Source of the DNA: Berberis thunbergii
Taxonomy: Eukaryota > Streptophyta > Magnoliopsida > Ranunculales > Berberidaceae
DNA length: 64,000 nt
Direction: 5' to 3'
Assembly (NCBI GenBank): GCA_003290165.1
Contig: QNQO01007626.1
Location: 1-64,000 of the forward strand
Part shown: in pieces, positions 34,010 through 45,798 of the stretch
Numbering within the stretch: position 1 is the first letter of the stretch
How the letters are laid out: each line of letters begins with the position of its first letter
Made by a program: the position numbers and the translations under genes
Notes under the pieces: model-generated
What the model was told of the DNA's origin: nothing
What the model saw: the letters and a program-made list of their open reading frames with translations, nothing else
Database searches by the model: none

Positions 34010-35582
34010 CTAACAACAAAGACACACAACTAAGGCTAGGCTGCCTCCTAGGAGCGCTTGGTTTAACGACATCAGCCCGACAAATATTTTTCCTAAAAAA
34101 TGGTGTATCGAAAGGTAGAGAGGAAGAATATGACAAACACTTAGTCCATGGTCGTATATCAACAACCTGAACAGTTGAGGACCAGTCCACTCAAAAATAG
34201 CAATCACATAAGACAAAAGATATACTAGCACACCCCAAAAGTTGCAAGGACACCATCTAAAATCATATAGAAATTGTAAAGAAGCTCGCATTCCTTGGAA
34301 GTCAGTAGGGATCTTAGACATGAATGGGTTGCAAGTAGTGGTATGCAACAAAGGATCATCCCTTACTCCTAAAATGGAACATCCTAAGTCTGGTTCCAAA
34401 TCAGAAGATTGGATAATTTTCACATCAGGATGGTGAAAACTGAAATCCTCACTACAACACAAGGGATCGGTGAAAGTAGCCTTAGTAAATGGGAATGTGA
34501 TGCAAGTAGATGAGACGATGGATATAGCAGGTGGTACAGGCTCATCACATGAATCACATAGAGATATTGGTCTAGACAACTCATCACCTAAAAATGCATA
34601 CCTGAGGGTGTCAGGTAATTGTTTAAGGTCAAGCTCAAGTGGCTCAACTGATGGGACTAGTTTTGACTCACTGAGTGGAAGAGGCTTCACTTTAGACTTC
34701 CATTTATAACTAGGATCCACAATGGGGACTGAGTCAAGCAAATCATTGACTTCCCTAATGGAATCATCAACATCAAAGTCTAAGCTAAATTGAGTCAAAC
34801 AAGCCTCTAAATGATCATGTGTATCATGAAAATAATCAAGGGGAGACTCTAAAGAATGTTCACAGTTTGATTCTATGCATGAGTCACTAAGAAGGCATGA
34901 GTCAACATGGGAAGGAGATGTCTGTAGTGTCTCCGAATCTACAAGTTCATCAATAAATGAGGTTTTATCAGCCTTCTTATGAGAGGAGGATGCAACCTGT
35001 GTAAAATTGGGCGAGGATATAATAACACTTATGTCAGACATTCCTACCTGATTGTCAACCAATTTTCCACTCCTAAGGGTAGTAATGAATTGGGCATCTT
35101 CACTGTCCAGCTCAAATGTGCCACTAATTTCAAATTGACCCTTTGGGTTAGAAATAGGTTGGCTATGGAATTTTTCTGACTCTATCTCAGGAAGTGACTC
35201 AGCTATTTGACTCAAAGTCATCTCAAGTTTCTTGATAGCATGAAAGTTTTGTCGATAAATAACTGTCAATTCTGTGATATCGTGAGAATTTTGCTCAAGA
35301 AGTTCTCCTGTTCGCTGCATGACACGAGTTAAGGTGTCCTCTAAACTAGATATGTTAGAATGAGTAACAACTCGATGAAATTGAGACTCATTATCAGGAA
35401 TGAAAGCTTTAGGAGTGTCCAGAGGTCCTTCATGGTACTGACCATTAGCCCATGAGAAGTCAGGATGATAGGCTAAACCTGAGTTGTACTAATCTAAATA
35501 TGGATCATAATCAGGTCGTCGCATGTCATAAAATGAATTGACTTGCTCGGAAAAATAGGCTGGATAATCCCTTGTGTTCATT
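34010..35582 (-). CDS. Element A ORF: gag C-terminal part, linker and hydrophobic tail
   Basis: The uninterrupted frame is 436 codons (35320-34010). It can be extended upstream to an ATG at 35582-35580 (NTRDYPAYFSEQVNSFYDM) across a single TAG near 35490. Landmarks in order: a heptad-like region (HDITELTVIYRQNFHAIKKL), FITTLRSGK, which is the ITLRSGK signature of Athila/Tat gag, then PLELDLKQLPDTLRYAFLGD, which matches the linker normally placed between protease and RT in Athila. Then comes a Cys/Asp-rich region (EDFSFHHPDVK, IIQSSDLEPDLGC). It ends in a hydrophobic segment (WGVLVYLLSYVIAIFEWTG, about 34140-34275) and LNQALLGGSLA. The gag core, protease and polymerase are absent. Element B shares the later parts, although its gag and protease are retained differently. 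Confidence 0.8.
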
Positions 35583-35589
35583 TTTTTTA

Positions 35590-36944
35590 TTTTTAAAATT
35601 TTAAATTTTTTTTTAAAGCACTAACTCTAAAAATATACACAGACTTACATGCAATCAGCAACCAATAAATGCACAAGAAACATGTCTCCCTAAGCAATCA
35701 ACGTTTTTTAGATCAATTATCTTTTTATCTTTGGGGACAATTATTTCTTATGTAATATTTATTACAGAGCAATGGGTGCTACAAGTTTATCCTAAGAGTG
35801 TACACTTTACACCGCAAAGTTTAAAATCAGTAGACTAGAGTTTTGTTTCAAAGAAACCGGATCATTACACAAGAGAAGGAGCTCACAATGGTCCAATTAA
35901 GTACTTCCTTGTGCTACCACTCTGTAAGCCAATAGATGTGAGAAAGATGTGATGTTAAATGTACACTTGAGGCTTGTGTTTCTTCTTGTGGATCGTAGCT
36001 TACTTAAAACTCGGCGTACCGGGTAAATTACCCTTGTGGTAGTGGCCTCTTGGAGTTCATTGAATGATTAAACCCATCGTCACTTTTAGCTTGAGTGAAC
36101 ACAAAAATTATTGGATTCACCTTGGTCTAGGTTGTCCTATGAACACCGTACCTAAAAGATGGCTCTATCTAACTTGCTAATTGATTTTAATTATGTTTGC
36201 TATTGGTTGCACACAGCTGGAGTGATGAGGTGGGGATATCAAGTCCCACCAGTTTCTATTTAGAAGTTGGGTATGCTTATTATGAATTACTAAAGTTTAG
36301 CATCCACAATTACAGAAACTAAACAACCAATCACACAATTTCAAACAATTACACAAAGCACCCGGTTGCTAATACATTGCGTGTGATAGAAATACTTACA
36401 GTGTGCGTATTCCGTTCTGCACAAAAAGTTAGCACAATTAAAAAAAATGTCCGACTTCTTTTTATCTGTTTCACTCAACACACAAGCACATGCAAATAAA
36501 TTTACTGGTCTTGGTCTTAGAAGTCAGATTTTTAAATCACAAGAAATTATTGGGTACAATTAAAATTGTTTCCCTAGAATTTCTTTCGACTTAGAAAATT
36601 TTGGGTTTTTTTTTGTGATTAAACAAAATGAAAAATAGTAGAGTTTAAAAATTATTACACCACACACTCGTAAAACGAGGTGAAAATAAAATTAAAACTC
36701 TCCTCACAAAATAAAAAAATAAAAATAAAACTTTGCTTGATGTTTGCAGGATCTTCCAATTTTCTTGAGAAGCGTGTATTCTCCAAAATCAAACAAATAA
36801 AACGAAATTAGTGTAAAAAGAACTTAGCAAAACAAATATATATATAAAACTTTGCTTGATGTTTGCAGGATCTTCCAATTTTCTCGAGAAGCGTGTATTC
36901 TCCAAAATCAAACAAATAAAACGAAATTAGTGTAAAAGAACTTA

Positions 36945-36994
<50 letters not shown>

Positions 36995-37039
36995 GTGATT
37001 AGTGAAAATAAATCTTAAATTCAATTACACCGCTACCTT
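35590..37039. other. 5' leader of element A
   Basis: About 1.45 kb between PBS and gag start on the minus strand, without ORFs. It contains a 119-bp tandem duplication (36727-36845 and 36846-36957) followed by an (AT)n run at about 36950-36991. Confidence 0.7.
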
Positions 37040-37056
37040 CCCCGGCAACAGCGCCA
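37040..37056 (-). other. Primer binding site of element A, tRNA-Asp type
   Basis: Plus strand CCCCGGCAACAGCGCCA. Its complement TGGCGCTGTTGCCGGGG differs at one base from the tRNA-Asp PBS used by Athila/Calypso-type elements. It lies six bases inside the right LTR, which is therefore the 5' LTR. Confidence 0.85.
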
Positions 37057-37062
37057 AAAAAT

Positions 37063-38907
37063 TGATGCGAGTTTAACTAACCTAAATAAATAAGTTAATG
37101 CACGGTGCCTAACTGGTAGAAAACGGCAAGTATGAGTCGATCCCACGAGGAAAGTGGATGCAATTGAATTTAATAATTTAATTAAACTAATTTGGAGGAA
37201 AATGGGGTTACAACATTTTTAAAACTAAACTAAAAATAAATTAAAAATAAGAAAAATAAAATAAAATAAAAGATAGATGAGATGGATTTTTGTGTGCTTG
37301 GACTCACCAATGAGTTAACAAAAATATTTAAATCTAAATTACTGAAAATTTAAACGAGAAGCTTTAGGGATGAGAATCCCTTGCTTACACCGAATATGTG
37401 ATCGTTAAAATCCAATTCAAATTATATCATGTTTCTATCAAACATTAAAAAATTATTTCAACCAAATATGCTCTTACCAAGTATTAAGTGTCTTTTTAGA
37501 GCACATTTAATCAAAGTTTAAGCTTAACATTTTTAGCACATGCTTTGAATATTGATAAAGGGTAATTATAACTACCAAACATATCAAGTTTAATTTCTCG
37601 AACATGAAAGGTGAAAGCAATTTATCAGAAATTCAGAAATAAATTGTAATTAACAATTAAGCACACAATTCAGTAAAATAAATCAAAATGAATTATGCAA
37701 CCCCTTTGGTTTGTCGCAAACTTGAAGTGGTGGCACTCAGCAGATCAGCAGGTGGTCCAAACATGAATCCCGAGAAACATGTTCCCAAAACGCTCTGTGG
37801 TGGTACAGAACAGAAATCAGGGTGCCAATAGCCGAAAGGAAATTTGACTCAGTCTCCCGCCAGATGCACAGTCGCGCGCCTCTGCTCCGCCTTTGTCTCC
37901 ATCGAGCAGCGTTGCTGCTCCGCCTTCCTCCGTGTTCCTCGCGAGGGTCCTAGTCTTCCAAATGGTTCTGAAACCTAGAAAATAGGGAGAAGGTGAAGAA
38001 ACAATCGAGAGAGAGATGCGAAAAAAAACATAGAGAAATCGAGAGGGGACTGCCCTGTTTTCGCTGTCGCTGTGGTTGTGCGCCGTGGACGAGCCACTCT
38101 GTGATGGTGGTCGTGAGGGAGGGAGACAAGAATGAGGTCGAGACAAAGAGAGGTCGACATGGCGGCTGTGAGAGATGTTCTGGCTCTGTGGCGAGGCGGA
38201 ACAGAGTCGCGGTGATGGCGGCTCTGTTTCGCGGTGGTTGTGGTGGCTCGCGATGTGGTGTCTGAAGGTGATGGTGGTTGATGGATGATGTTGGTTGATG
38301 GATGATGGACAGGGAGAGGGACAGGGATGGTGATGGTGATGGAGGCGGCGCTGACGCGAAATAGGGTTGTCACGCCCATGTTTCGTGGTGGTGGCAGTTG
38401 TGCTGTCCGGAGGTGGTGGTGGTGCTCGGGTAATGGCGAGGTGACTGTGGCGGTGATTGTTGAGTGAGTGAGAGATGGATGAGTGGTGATGGTGATGAGA
38501 ATCACTTGTGAGGAAGAGGTTTTGATTTTTGTGTAATCCTTTTTTTCCCTTCTCTTCCTCTCTTTTTTCACCCCATTCTCTTATATTTATAGAGAATGAT
38601 CAAAGTGAATAGGAATGAAATAAAAGGGAGATTCATCAAGGTATAAATGAGATAATATTCTCTAGGGGTAGGATTGGATTTGGGTTTATGGGTAGGTTTT
38701 GGGTTTAGGTTTGTGACCATCTGCTTTGTACCACCGCTAGAATCGACCAATTGTCATTCCTTAAATTGTCGCCTTAATACGATTTCATCGTTCACGCTCA
38801 AATTCCTACAAAGACATGAAATGAAATAATTACTATAAAATATAATAATCGAAACACTAACATGTATAAATTAAGGGATATATTATGTAATAATTATGTG
38901 AATATCA
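37063..38907 (-). repeat. 5' LTR of element A
   Basis: 1845 bp, alignable with 30166-32050 along its length. It lacks about 30 bp near its outer start and the 58-bp duplication. The open frames inside come from GGTGG/CACCAC tracts. Confidence 0.92.
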
Positions 38908-38912
38908 ATGAC

Positions 38913-40029
38913 TGCGACAGTCTAATTAACCACAACAAACTGAACCTAGAGGTTTTCCAGCATTACCACAAACGAATGGATCCACCAGTTTGCATCTCTC
39001 TTATTATGCCATTACATTCCCCACATGTAATTATTGACTTTTATCTATCTTTGGTTGATACCTATATGTCGGCATTATCATATTTCTAATTACCCAAAGA
39101 AACGCCAATGATGGTCGTTGTAGATAAATATCACTTACGAATTTGCCGTTGAAGTAAACTTCAAAAGCCCCGGTTTTCAATATGTCATACCACATTGTTG
39201 GCGAAACTCCATTGATAAAAAGAAGTTGTTGATTGGAGAGAAACAGGGAAGAAAGCATATGAGAATCAGAATGTGGAAGATAAAGATGGTTGGATCGTTG
39301 TTTCAGGAAAATGTGCATTCATGCCCAATAAGGCAATGCAACACGTAGATGTCAGAAGGCAGACCAACACCAATGCAAGTGAGAGTACAAGCAACGTGAA
39401 TGAGGTAGATATCATAGATCAGTATGATGATGAGATGGATACTGTGAATCAGTCAAACAAAAAAGTTATCCTTACACTCCTAGTTGAGGAACAAGAAGTT
39501 GATGCTCCTGTGACAAATTCAACGTGAAATAGAAGTTGCTCCAAATCAGGAAATATGCAATGAAGAGGTTGATGCAACCTCAAAATCAGCTTCTACATTT
39601 CCTGAAATAGGACGAGAAATGACTGATGGAAAACAGGGGGAAGATCGCACAAACTCTCCAACAGCTCCCATGGATTGGCTAACACCCCAAGCCATCAATG
39701 CTTTGAATACGTAATTGCAAGAATAGGTAAGGATACATTAATCACCAAAATTAAAGGCATATTTGAAGTGAAAGCAGCAAAGGTGGGGCAAAACACTATT
39801 GAAGAAGAATATGAGGTTACCATAATACAGCCTCCCACAGAATATGTTCCTCGAAGGTCTTCTCGAAGCAAGAAGACAAATCCTAAATTCAGGTAACAAA
39901 TGATGATAATACAGGTAGAATGCAAATGCTTATTAGAACCTTGTAGGGATGCTAGATTAGTGCTAGCGTTCAATGGTTTATATATATCATGATTTATTGT
40001 GTTTCGATTCTTTACGACAACTTCTCATA
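38913..40029. other. Host DNA between elements A and B
   Basis: About 1.1 kb of non-element sequence. It holds a minus-strand exon candidate (next entry) and plus-strand frames at 39273-39527 and 39675-39896. The latter contains FEVKAAKVGQNTIEEEYEVT and a basic end, RRSSRSKKTNPKFR. I do not recognise these plus-strand peptides. Between them the frame continues with stops, so a broken gene is possible. Confidence 0.4.
39139..39235 (-). pseudogene. Exon fragment resembling plant selenoprotein-T-like protein
   Basis: Minus strand: LLFINGVSPTMWYDILKTGA followed by FEVYFNGKF, then a perfect GTAAGT donor at 39138-39133. The GAFEVxCNGELV segment after a PPxWYxSL segment is characteristic of the thioredoxin-like SelT family in plants. 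Here the two are closer together than usual, as if the part between were lost. No other SelT exon is seen nearby. The family call is an inference from a short match. Confidence 0.35.
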
Positions 40030-40034
40030 CATCC

Positions 40035-41988
40035 TGATGGAGTTTTTATTAACCTAAAATAATAAGCTAATAAACCCTACTTGTAAAATCGCAAGTGCAC
40101 GGCTGTCTAACTAGTAAACAGTGTCAAATACTGGTCGATCCCACGAGGATTGACGAGACAGTCGAATTCTAAGACTTATTTGAACTAATTTAGAGTTGGG
40201 TGTTACAGCAGATGAAAATTACTAAATTAAGAAAATGAAATTGACAACTAAAATTAAACTGATAAGATGATAGAGAGGGGACCGAGACATCGAATCCACC
40301 ACAGGTTCTTCGAAATTTGTGCAATCTAAATTATTATTTTCAAGAATTAACATGACTAACCTAAAGATTAATCTAAGTTCGCAATTGATTTTAGCAAAGG
40401 TATAAATCCCTAGCATTGCGTGTCTTCTTACGACACACACAATCACAGGTTTATTTTAACTAATTCTAAACCCCTAGCATTGCGTGTCTTCTTACAGCAC
40501 ACACAATCACAGATTCAGATTAATTGATTAAAGCAAACTTTGAATATCAATAAAGGGTACTTCTAACTACCGACTAATCTAGATAATTAATCAGGATATA
40601 ATCGATGAAAGCAAATTATTGAAACTTAGAAATCAACTGTGTTTAACGTTCAAGTATAAAGAAAACAATAAATTCAAATACAACAAACTCTAGAAAACCC
40701 TATGGTTTCATCTTCGCCTTGGCGTGGGGTCTAGAAGATCATGGTGGCGGTGGTCACAACATCAATGGAGGTGGAATTAATCTCCGCACTGACGTGAATC
40801 TCAACAAATTGTTGCAAGTGTACTGTAGTGGCTCTTATATAAATCAAGGGTGCAAATAACCAACTGATTTAAAAGTCAGTTTTTCTCCCGCCAAAGTCGC
40901 GCGGTTATCTCTCGTCTTCATGTCCAGCGAGTCGTGCTCCTCACGAGCTCTTTCTTCCTCCGAACGGCTCCAAAACTTGCAAGAGAGAGAGAGAGAGATG
41001 GAAGAACAGTGAAAGAGACGCGAAAGAGAACAAAAAAAGTGGGAGAAAAACAAGGGTGGTGCTCCCTTTTTCTGCTCTTGTAGTGGTGGTGGTGCGTGGT
41101 CTGGTTGTGATGAAGGAGTAGAAAGAGAGAAGTGGAGGGGAAGAGACCCTGGAGAAGAGAGGGACAGAGATGATGGTGGTGTGTGTGGTTGTTAGTCGGC
41201 TGCGAGAGAGGAAAACAGGGACGTCCTCCCTGTTTTTTCTCTGTTTTGTGTGCAAGGTGGTGATGGTGGGGGCGTCTGATGGTGGTGCTTGGCGGTGTGG
41301 ATGCTGGACGGTGGCAAAGTAAAGAGAAAGACACGAAAACAGGCGAAGAAAATAGGAACAGGGGGTCATGGGCGGTGTTGTTACGGTGGTTTGCGACAGG
41401 GACAGGGGCGGTGGTTGTGTTGACGCAGAAGTTGATGATGTCTACGATGGAAAGGTGTGGCGTCTCCCTAGCGAGTGAGGAAGAACGGGTGAGGAAGGAA
41501 GGCGAGGTGACGGCTGATGGTGGAGGACGAGGAGGAGGTGGTGTTGGCTGGATGATCGCACTGCCGATTCTCCTATCGAGCGAGGATTGTCGGCAGGGTG
41601 GATTGGCATGGTTGCTGGAAAAGATAGGAGGGAAATACACATAAGAAAAAATAGAGACCTTTCTCTCAAAATGGGGAAGACCTAAATAGGGTTCCCTTAT
41701 TTCCTTGGGCTTGGGTTCTAGATTAGCTTTTTAGGTTTGAGCTTAGGTTAAATTAAGTGGACCTAGGTTTATTTGGGTTAGGTTTAGATATGCGACTCTC
41801 TACTTTGTACCACCGCTAGAATCAAGCAATTGATCATTCCTTAAATTGTCGCCTTAATGCGATTTCATCGTTCACGCTCAAATTCCTACAAAGACATGAA
41901 AATGAAATAATTAGAATAAAATATACTAATTGAAACACTAACATATATAAATTAAGAGATATATTATGTAATAATTACATGAATATCA
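40035..41988 (-). repeat. 3' LTR of element B
   Basis: 1954 bp. Two copies of CCCTAGCATTGCGTGTCTTC with ACACACAATCACA lie near 40410 and 40473. GGTGG- and GAGAGA-rich tracts fill the middle and create long spurious frames on both strands (e.g. 40918-41640). Confidence 0.92.
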
Positions 41989-42004
41989 AATACCCCCAAA
42001 CCTA
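41989..42004 (-). other. Polypurine tract of element B
   Basis: Minus strand AGGTTTGGGGGTATT next to the 3' LTR, identical to that of element A. Confidence 0.75.
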
Positions 42005-44306
42005 TATTTTGCTAATCCTCGAGCAAAACAATAAAAATAAAATTCTAACTTACTTTCGCAGGAATCATCAGTTGCACTTACCTTAAACGTGCAACAAGGC
42101 TTTAAACCGTTAGATTACCTCTAGTGGCCGAATTATACTCTCGTGAGGGTTTCCAGAAATGTTACCCACAAACATTATGACTCAATAAATTTCCAAAATA
42201 TGGTAACTTGATCACTCTAACCTAATAATCTAATTGTCAAAATTTTCAAAAAACAACTAATAGTGCCACAATAATATCTCAAAGAGTCTAACAACAATTT
42301 AATAATACCCAAAGGTTAAATAAATTTCATCAATTATTCTAAACTTGAAGTGTGTGTGTGTGCATGGCCTTATCAACATAACTTTATTTTTCTCAGCAAA
42401 GATACGACTACATAACCTTTGAATTGTACGCTTCGACTACAAATCTCTCTTGTCACTCAGAAATGAATCACTTAGAAATTGGCTAGTTATCACTCAATTT
42501 ATATGTGAGAAAAAGAATAAATTATGGAAAGAAAAACATCTCACATATAATAATCATGAAAAACAGACTTTTAAAAGAATGAAATGAATATGATCTCATG
42601 GACAGGAATATCAATTACTTTGAGAATGTTGAATCACACACCATAGTTCTTGTCTATTTAATCTCCACGTCTATGAACCAAACTTTTACTGAAGATCAAT
42701 TAGGTCTTTATTAGGTTGTAACGAGGCTAAGATTTTGGCTAACAAGAATGGAAAAGGATACATGAAAATTCTCTGAGAATGGATACACCATTTAATAAAC
42801 ACGTGGGGCTCTGAAGAATAAACCAATGTTGTACACCATTAATTTTTCTTCCTTCAAAATTTTTCTTCATATTTTTTTCTTTTTAATTTTTTTTTCGAAG
42901 CATCAATCTTTTTTTTTTTTTTACATGCTTTCCCCTTATGCACAATAAAAAATTTCAGCCCCGAGGATTCATGGAATATTTAGTTTCAACTTTTTTTTTC
43001 CCTTCCAAAAATATATCAACCATACACATTCTCAGAGACATTGGGTAATGATGAAAACGGTATGAGATATTACTCCCTAACTGAAGTAGGTATTGGGGAT
43101 GGGGTTAGCAAAGAAAAAGTCTATTTAAAGGCTCAAATGGGCTACAAACGGATATTTATCAATAGGTAGGCTAAAAGGCTAAAGAACGGTTCAAAGAAAA
43201 AAATGCATATATCACTTCTTAAGCTCTAGTCGGTATTATGACATCTCAACTAAATAAATCAAGAAGTTCTAGTGTGATAATTCAATTTTAACGTCATTCT
43301 CAAAGCAATCAATAAAAGAAACAAGAATAATGAGATCATCAACGAGAAAATGCGGACTCAAGAAAAGTCAGAGTTTATTTAATAACCCTCAAGAAAAATA
43401 GAATGTCTCAAAACTCGCAAGGGTTAAGTCTCCATTATTACTCTAAGGTTTTCTAGTTAATATCTTACTGATTAACTTCAAATCATGCTAACTCGGCTTA
43501 TAGTGCAAGAGTGATCGAGTCGAAAAAATATCATGATATATATTTAACTTAAAGATAATATCAAACCATATGTTTTCCTATTGATATATTAAAGTGACAA
43601 GTGTAAGCACGCCTTCCTCAAATTTCAAGGCATACTTGAAAGCACATTTTCTTCATTGGAAAGAAACTTAGATTTGAATGCATTTTCAAATCCAAAAATT
43701 TTCACACAGTTATAATTAACTATGTATTCAATGGAGATTGAGTAGAATACAATAATCAATTGTGAAATACATTTTAGTTCAAAAATTTTGAAAAATGCAG
43801 AAAAACTCATAAACCTCACCCCCAAACCTAAACCAAACATTGTCCTCAGTATAAAATGATGATAATGACAAATGCAGGAAAAAGAAAAAATGAGATTTAA
43901 AGTGATATTACCATGGGAAGTTTTTACCAATTTCGACAAAATCATCCACCAATGAACGCTAAAAAACATAAGAACTGTGGACTCGTCATAATAAATTTAT
44001 AAAAACAATATAGGACACAAAAGAGTATACAAATGAAACAAAATAAAAATTACACGTATCAGTTGTAAGTTAAAATTGTTACATAGCTAACGAGTATGAG
44101 TGAAATGCAACTTGAAAGAACTCGAAAATCAATCCAGACTAATCATAATGACACAACTGAAGTTAGGATGCCTCCTAGGAGCGCTTGGTTTAACGTCGTC
44201 AGCCCGACATATATTATTCCTCATAAATGATGTACCATGAAATGACGAGTAAGACATAATGAACATTCCCCCAAACCTAGACACTTAGTCCATGATGTTG
44301 ACTAGA
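42005..44306. other. Non-coding 3' internal region of element B
   Basis: About 2.3 kb without a convincing gene, alignable in blocks with 32067-34009 of element A. On the minus strand near 44165-44205 lies TTAAACCAAGCGCTCCTAGG, a post-ORF motif seen in element A at 34033-34070 and typical of Athila-like elements. The frame at 43625-43969 is not supported. Confidence 0.65.
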
Positions 44307-45125
44307 TCATATAGCAATAACCGAAAAAAGTTGAGGATTCGTCCAACATATAGTAGCACCTACATGCAGCACAACAAAAACTAACACATCCCTAAAATGA
44401 CGAAGACGCCATGCATAATTATAGAGAAAATGCAAACAAACCCGCAGTCGTAAAGAAGTCATAGGGATCTGAAGCAGAAAGTTGTCACCAACAGGAATAT
44501 CCTAATAATGACTATTTCCTACTCCTAAAAAGGGACATCCTATGTCTGGTGTCAAATCGGAAGATTGAATGTGTTGCACAATAGGATGGTCAAAATTAAA
44601 ATCATCCCTTAAAAACAAGGGATCCACATAGGTAGCGTCAATCACTATTAAAGGGATGAAAAATGCTATGTCTATAGACATATCAGGTAGTACAGGCTCA
44701 TCATAACAAAATGAATTGCACAAAGATGATGAGCTAGACAACTCAACAACACTCCCAAACCTGGAATCAACCCTACCTATGGGATGTATTCTCTCCAAAG
44801 AATATTGAGAATCGGACTTCATGTAAAAGTCACTAGGAGGACATATGTCAAATGGGTCATCATGAACAGGCGGAAAAGGGAATGGGTCAGAAAGCCCAAT
44901 AGTATCAGCATAAGGGTTCAATTTTGACTCACTGAGTGGAAGGAGTTCCACTTTAGGCTTCCATGTGTAACCCGGATTCATAATAGGGGCTGAATCAAGC
45001 AAAGCATTCACTTTCCTAATGGAATCATCAATATCTAAGTCTAAATCGAAGTGAGTCAAACATGCTGCTAAGGGATCATCTGATACAAACTGCAATAAGG
45101 AATTCTCCACCGAACTCTCAATCAT
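44307..45125 (-). pseudogene. Element B linker and hydrophobic tail
   Basis: The frame 45125-44502 (207 codons) contains AACLTHFDLDLDIDDSIRKV, a Pro/Asp-rich part, and DDFNFDHPIVQHIQSSDLTP followed by DIGCPFLGVG. It corresponds to the C-terminal half of the element A ORF. After a frame break, 44429-44307 encodes a hydrophobic segment (HFRDVLVFVVLHVGATICWT, then NPQLFSVIAI and a stop) that aligns with the element A tail. The region occupies the place after the protease where Athila elements would have RT. Function unknown; an env-like or membrane role is only a guess from hydrophobicity. Confidence 0.6.
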
Positions 45126-45755
45126 GTCAACTTCACAAACATCCTCGAGCTCGGAAAGTTGTTGACTAACATTAAAAACGTTGAGTTGACGGTCATGTTG
45201 CTAAATGAAAATTTCATAATTCCATTCCTGCAGTTAATAATGGCATTGGATGTGGCAAAAAATGGTCGACCCAAAATGACTGGAATGTGACTAGAGGGAT
45301 TGTGAACAGATTGTGTATCAAGAACTACAAAATCCACAGGGTAATAGAATTTTTCAACCTTGATAATCACATCCTCTATAACACCACAGGGGACTCTGAC
45401 AAAACCGATCTGCCAATTGCAGTGTTACTCTAGTTGGTTTTAACCCACCGAGACTTAATTGCTCATAAACAGAATATGGCAATAAATTAACACTCGCCTC
45501 TAAATCCAACAATGCCTTATCTATCACATGATCACCGATAATACAAGAAATAGTCGGGCAACCAGGATCTCTATACTTAGGCGGGGTTCTGTGTTGAATA
45601 ATTGAGCTTACTTGCTCGGTGAGGAAGGCTCTCTTTTGCACTTGGAGCTTCCGCTTTTGTGTGCAAAGATCCTTAAAAAATTTGGCATAGTTAGGAACTT
45701 GCTTGATAGCATTGAGTAATGGGATATTTATGTGAACTTGTTTAAAAATTTCCAT
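45122..45755 (-). pseudogene. Element B aspartic protease (gag-pol protease), frameshifted
   Basis: First frame (45755-45354) holds VHINIPLLNAIKQVPNYAKF, then DKALLDLEASVNLLPYSVYE and TRVTLQLADR. A frame change leads to 45370-45122 with VEKFYYPVDFVVLDT and PVILGRPFFATSNAIINCRN. This is the Athila-type retropepsin, in which the active site normally reads DLGAS. Here it is DLEAS, so the essential Gly after the catalytic Asp-Leu is changed. The protease would process the Gag polyprotein; with this change and the frameshift it is unlikely to work. Confidence 0.85.
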
Positions 45756-45798
45756 TACGTCGTTTACACTTGTTCTTTTTTTTTGCCGGAGCTAACCG

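Larger units (their letters stand above)
30166..38907 (-). mobile_element. Athila-like Ty3/gypsy element A (8742 bp), without reverse transcriptase or integrase
   Basis: LTRs at 30166-32050 and 37063-38907 are in direct orientation, begin TGATGCGAG and end GAATATCA. The whole is flanked by ATGAC (30161-30165 and 38908-38912). The PBS beside the right LTR and the G-rich tract beside the left LTR put the element on the minus strand. About 5.0 kb of internal DNA holds only one long ORF (gag C-terminal part plus linker and a hydrophobic tail). No RT, RNase H, integrase or protease motif is visible, so it is non-autonomous. Confidence 0.93.

Noticed and set aside
36952..36991. (AT)n run as an origin or regulatory site
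   Set aside because: Ordinary dinucleotide repeat beside a tandem duplication in a retroelement leader.
40918..41644. Open frames of 121-240 codons on both strands of the element B LTR
   Set aside because: Same composition artefact; the other LTR (50466-51083) does not keep the frames intact.
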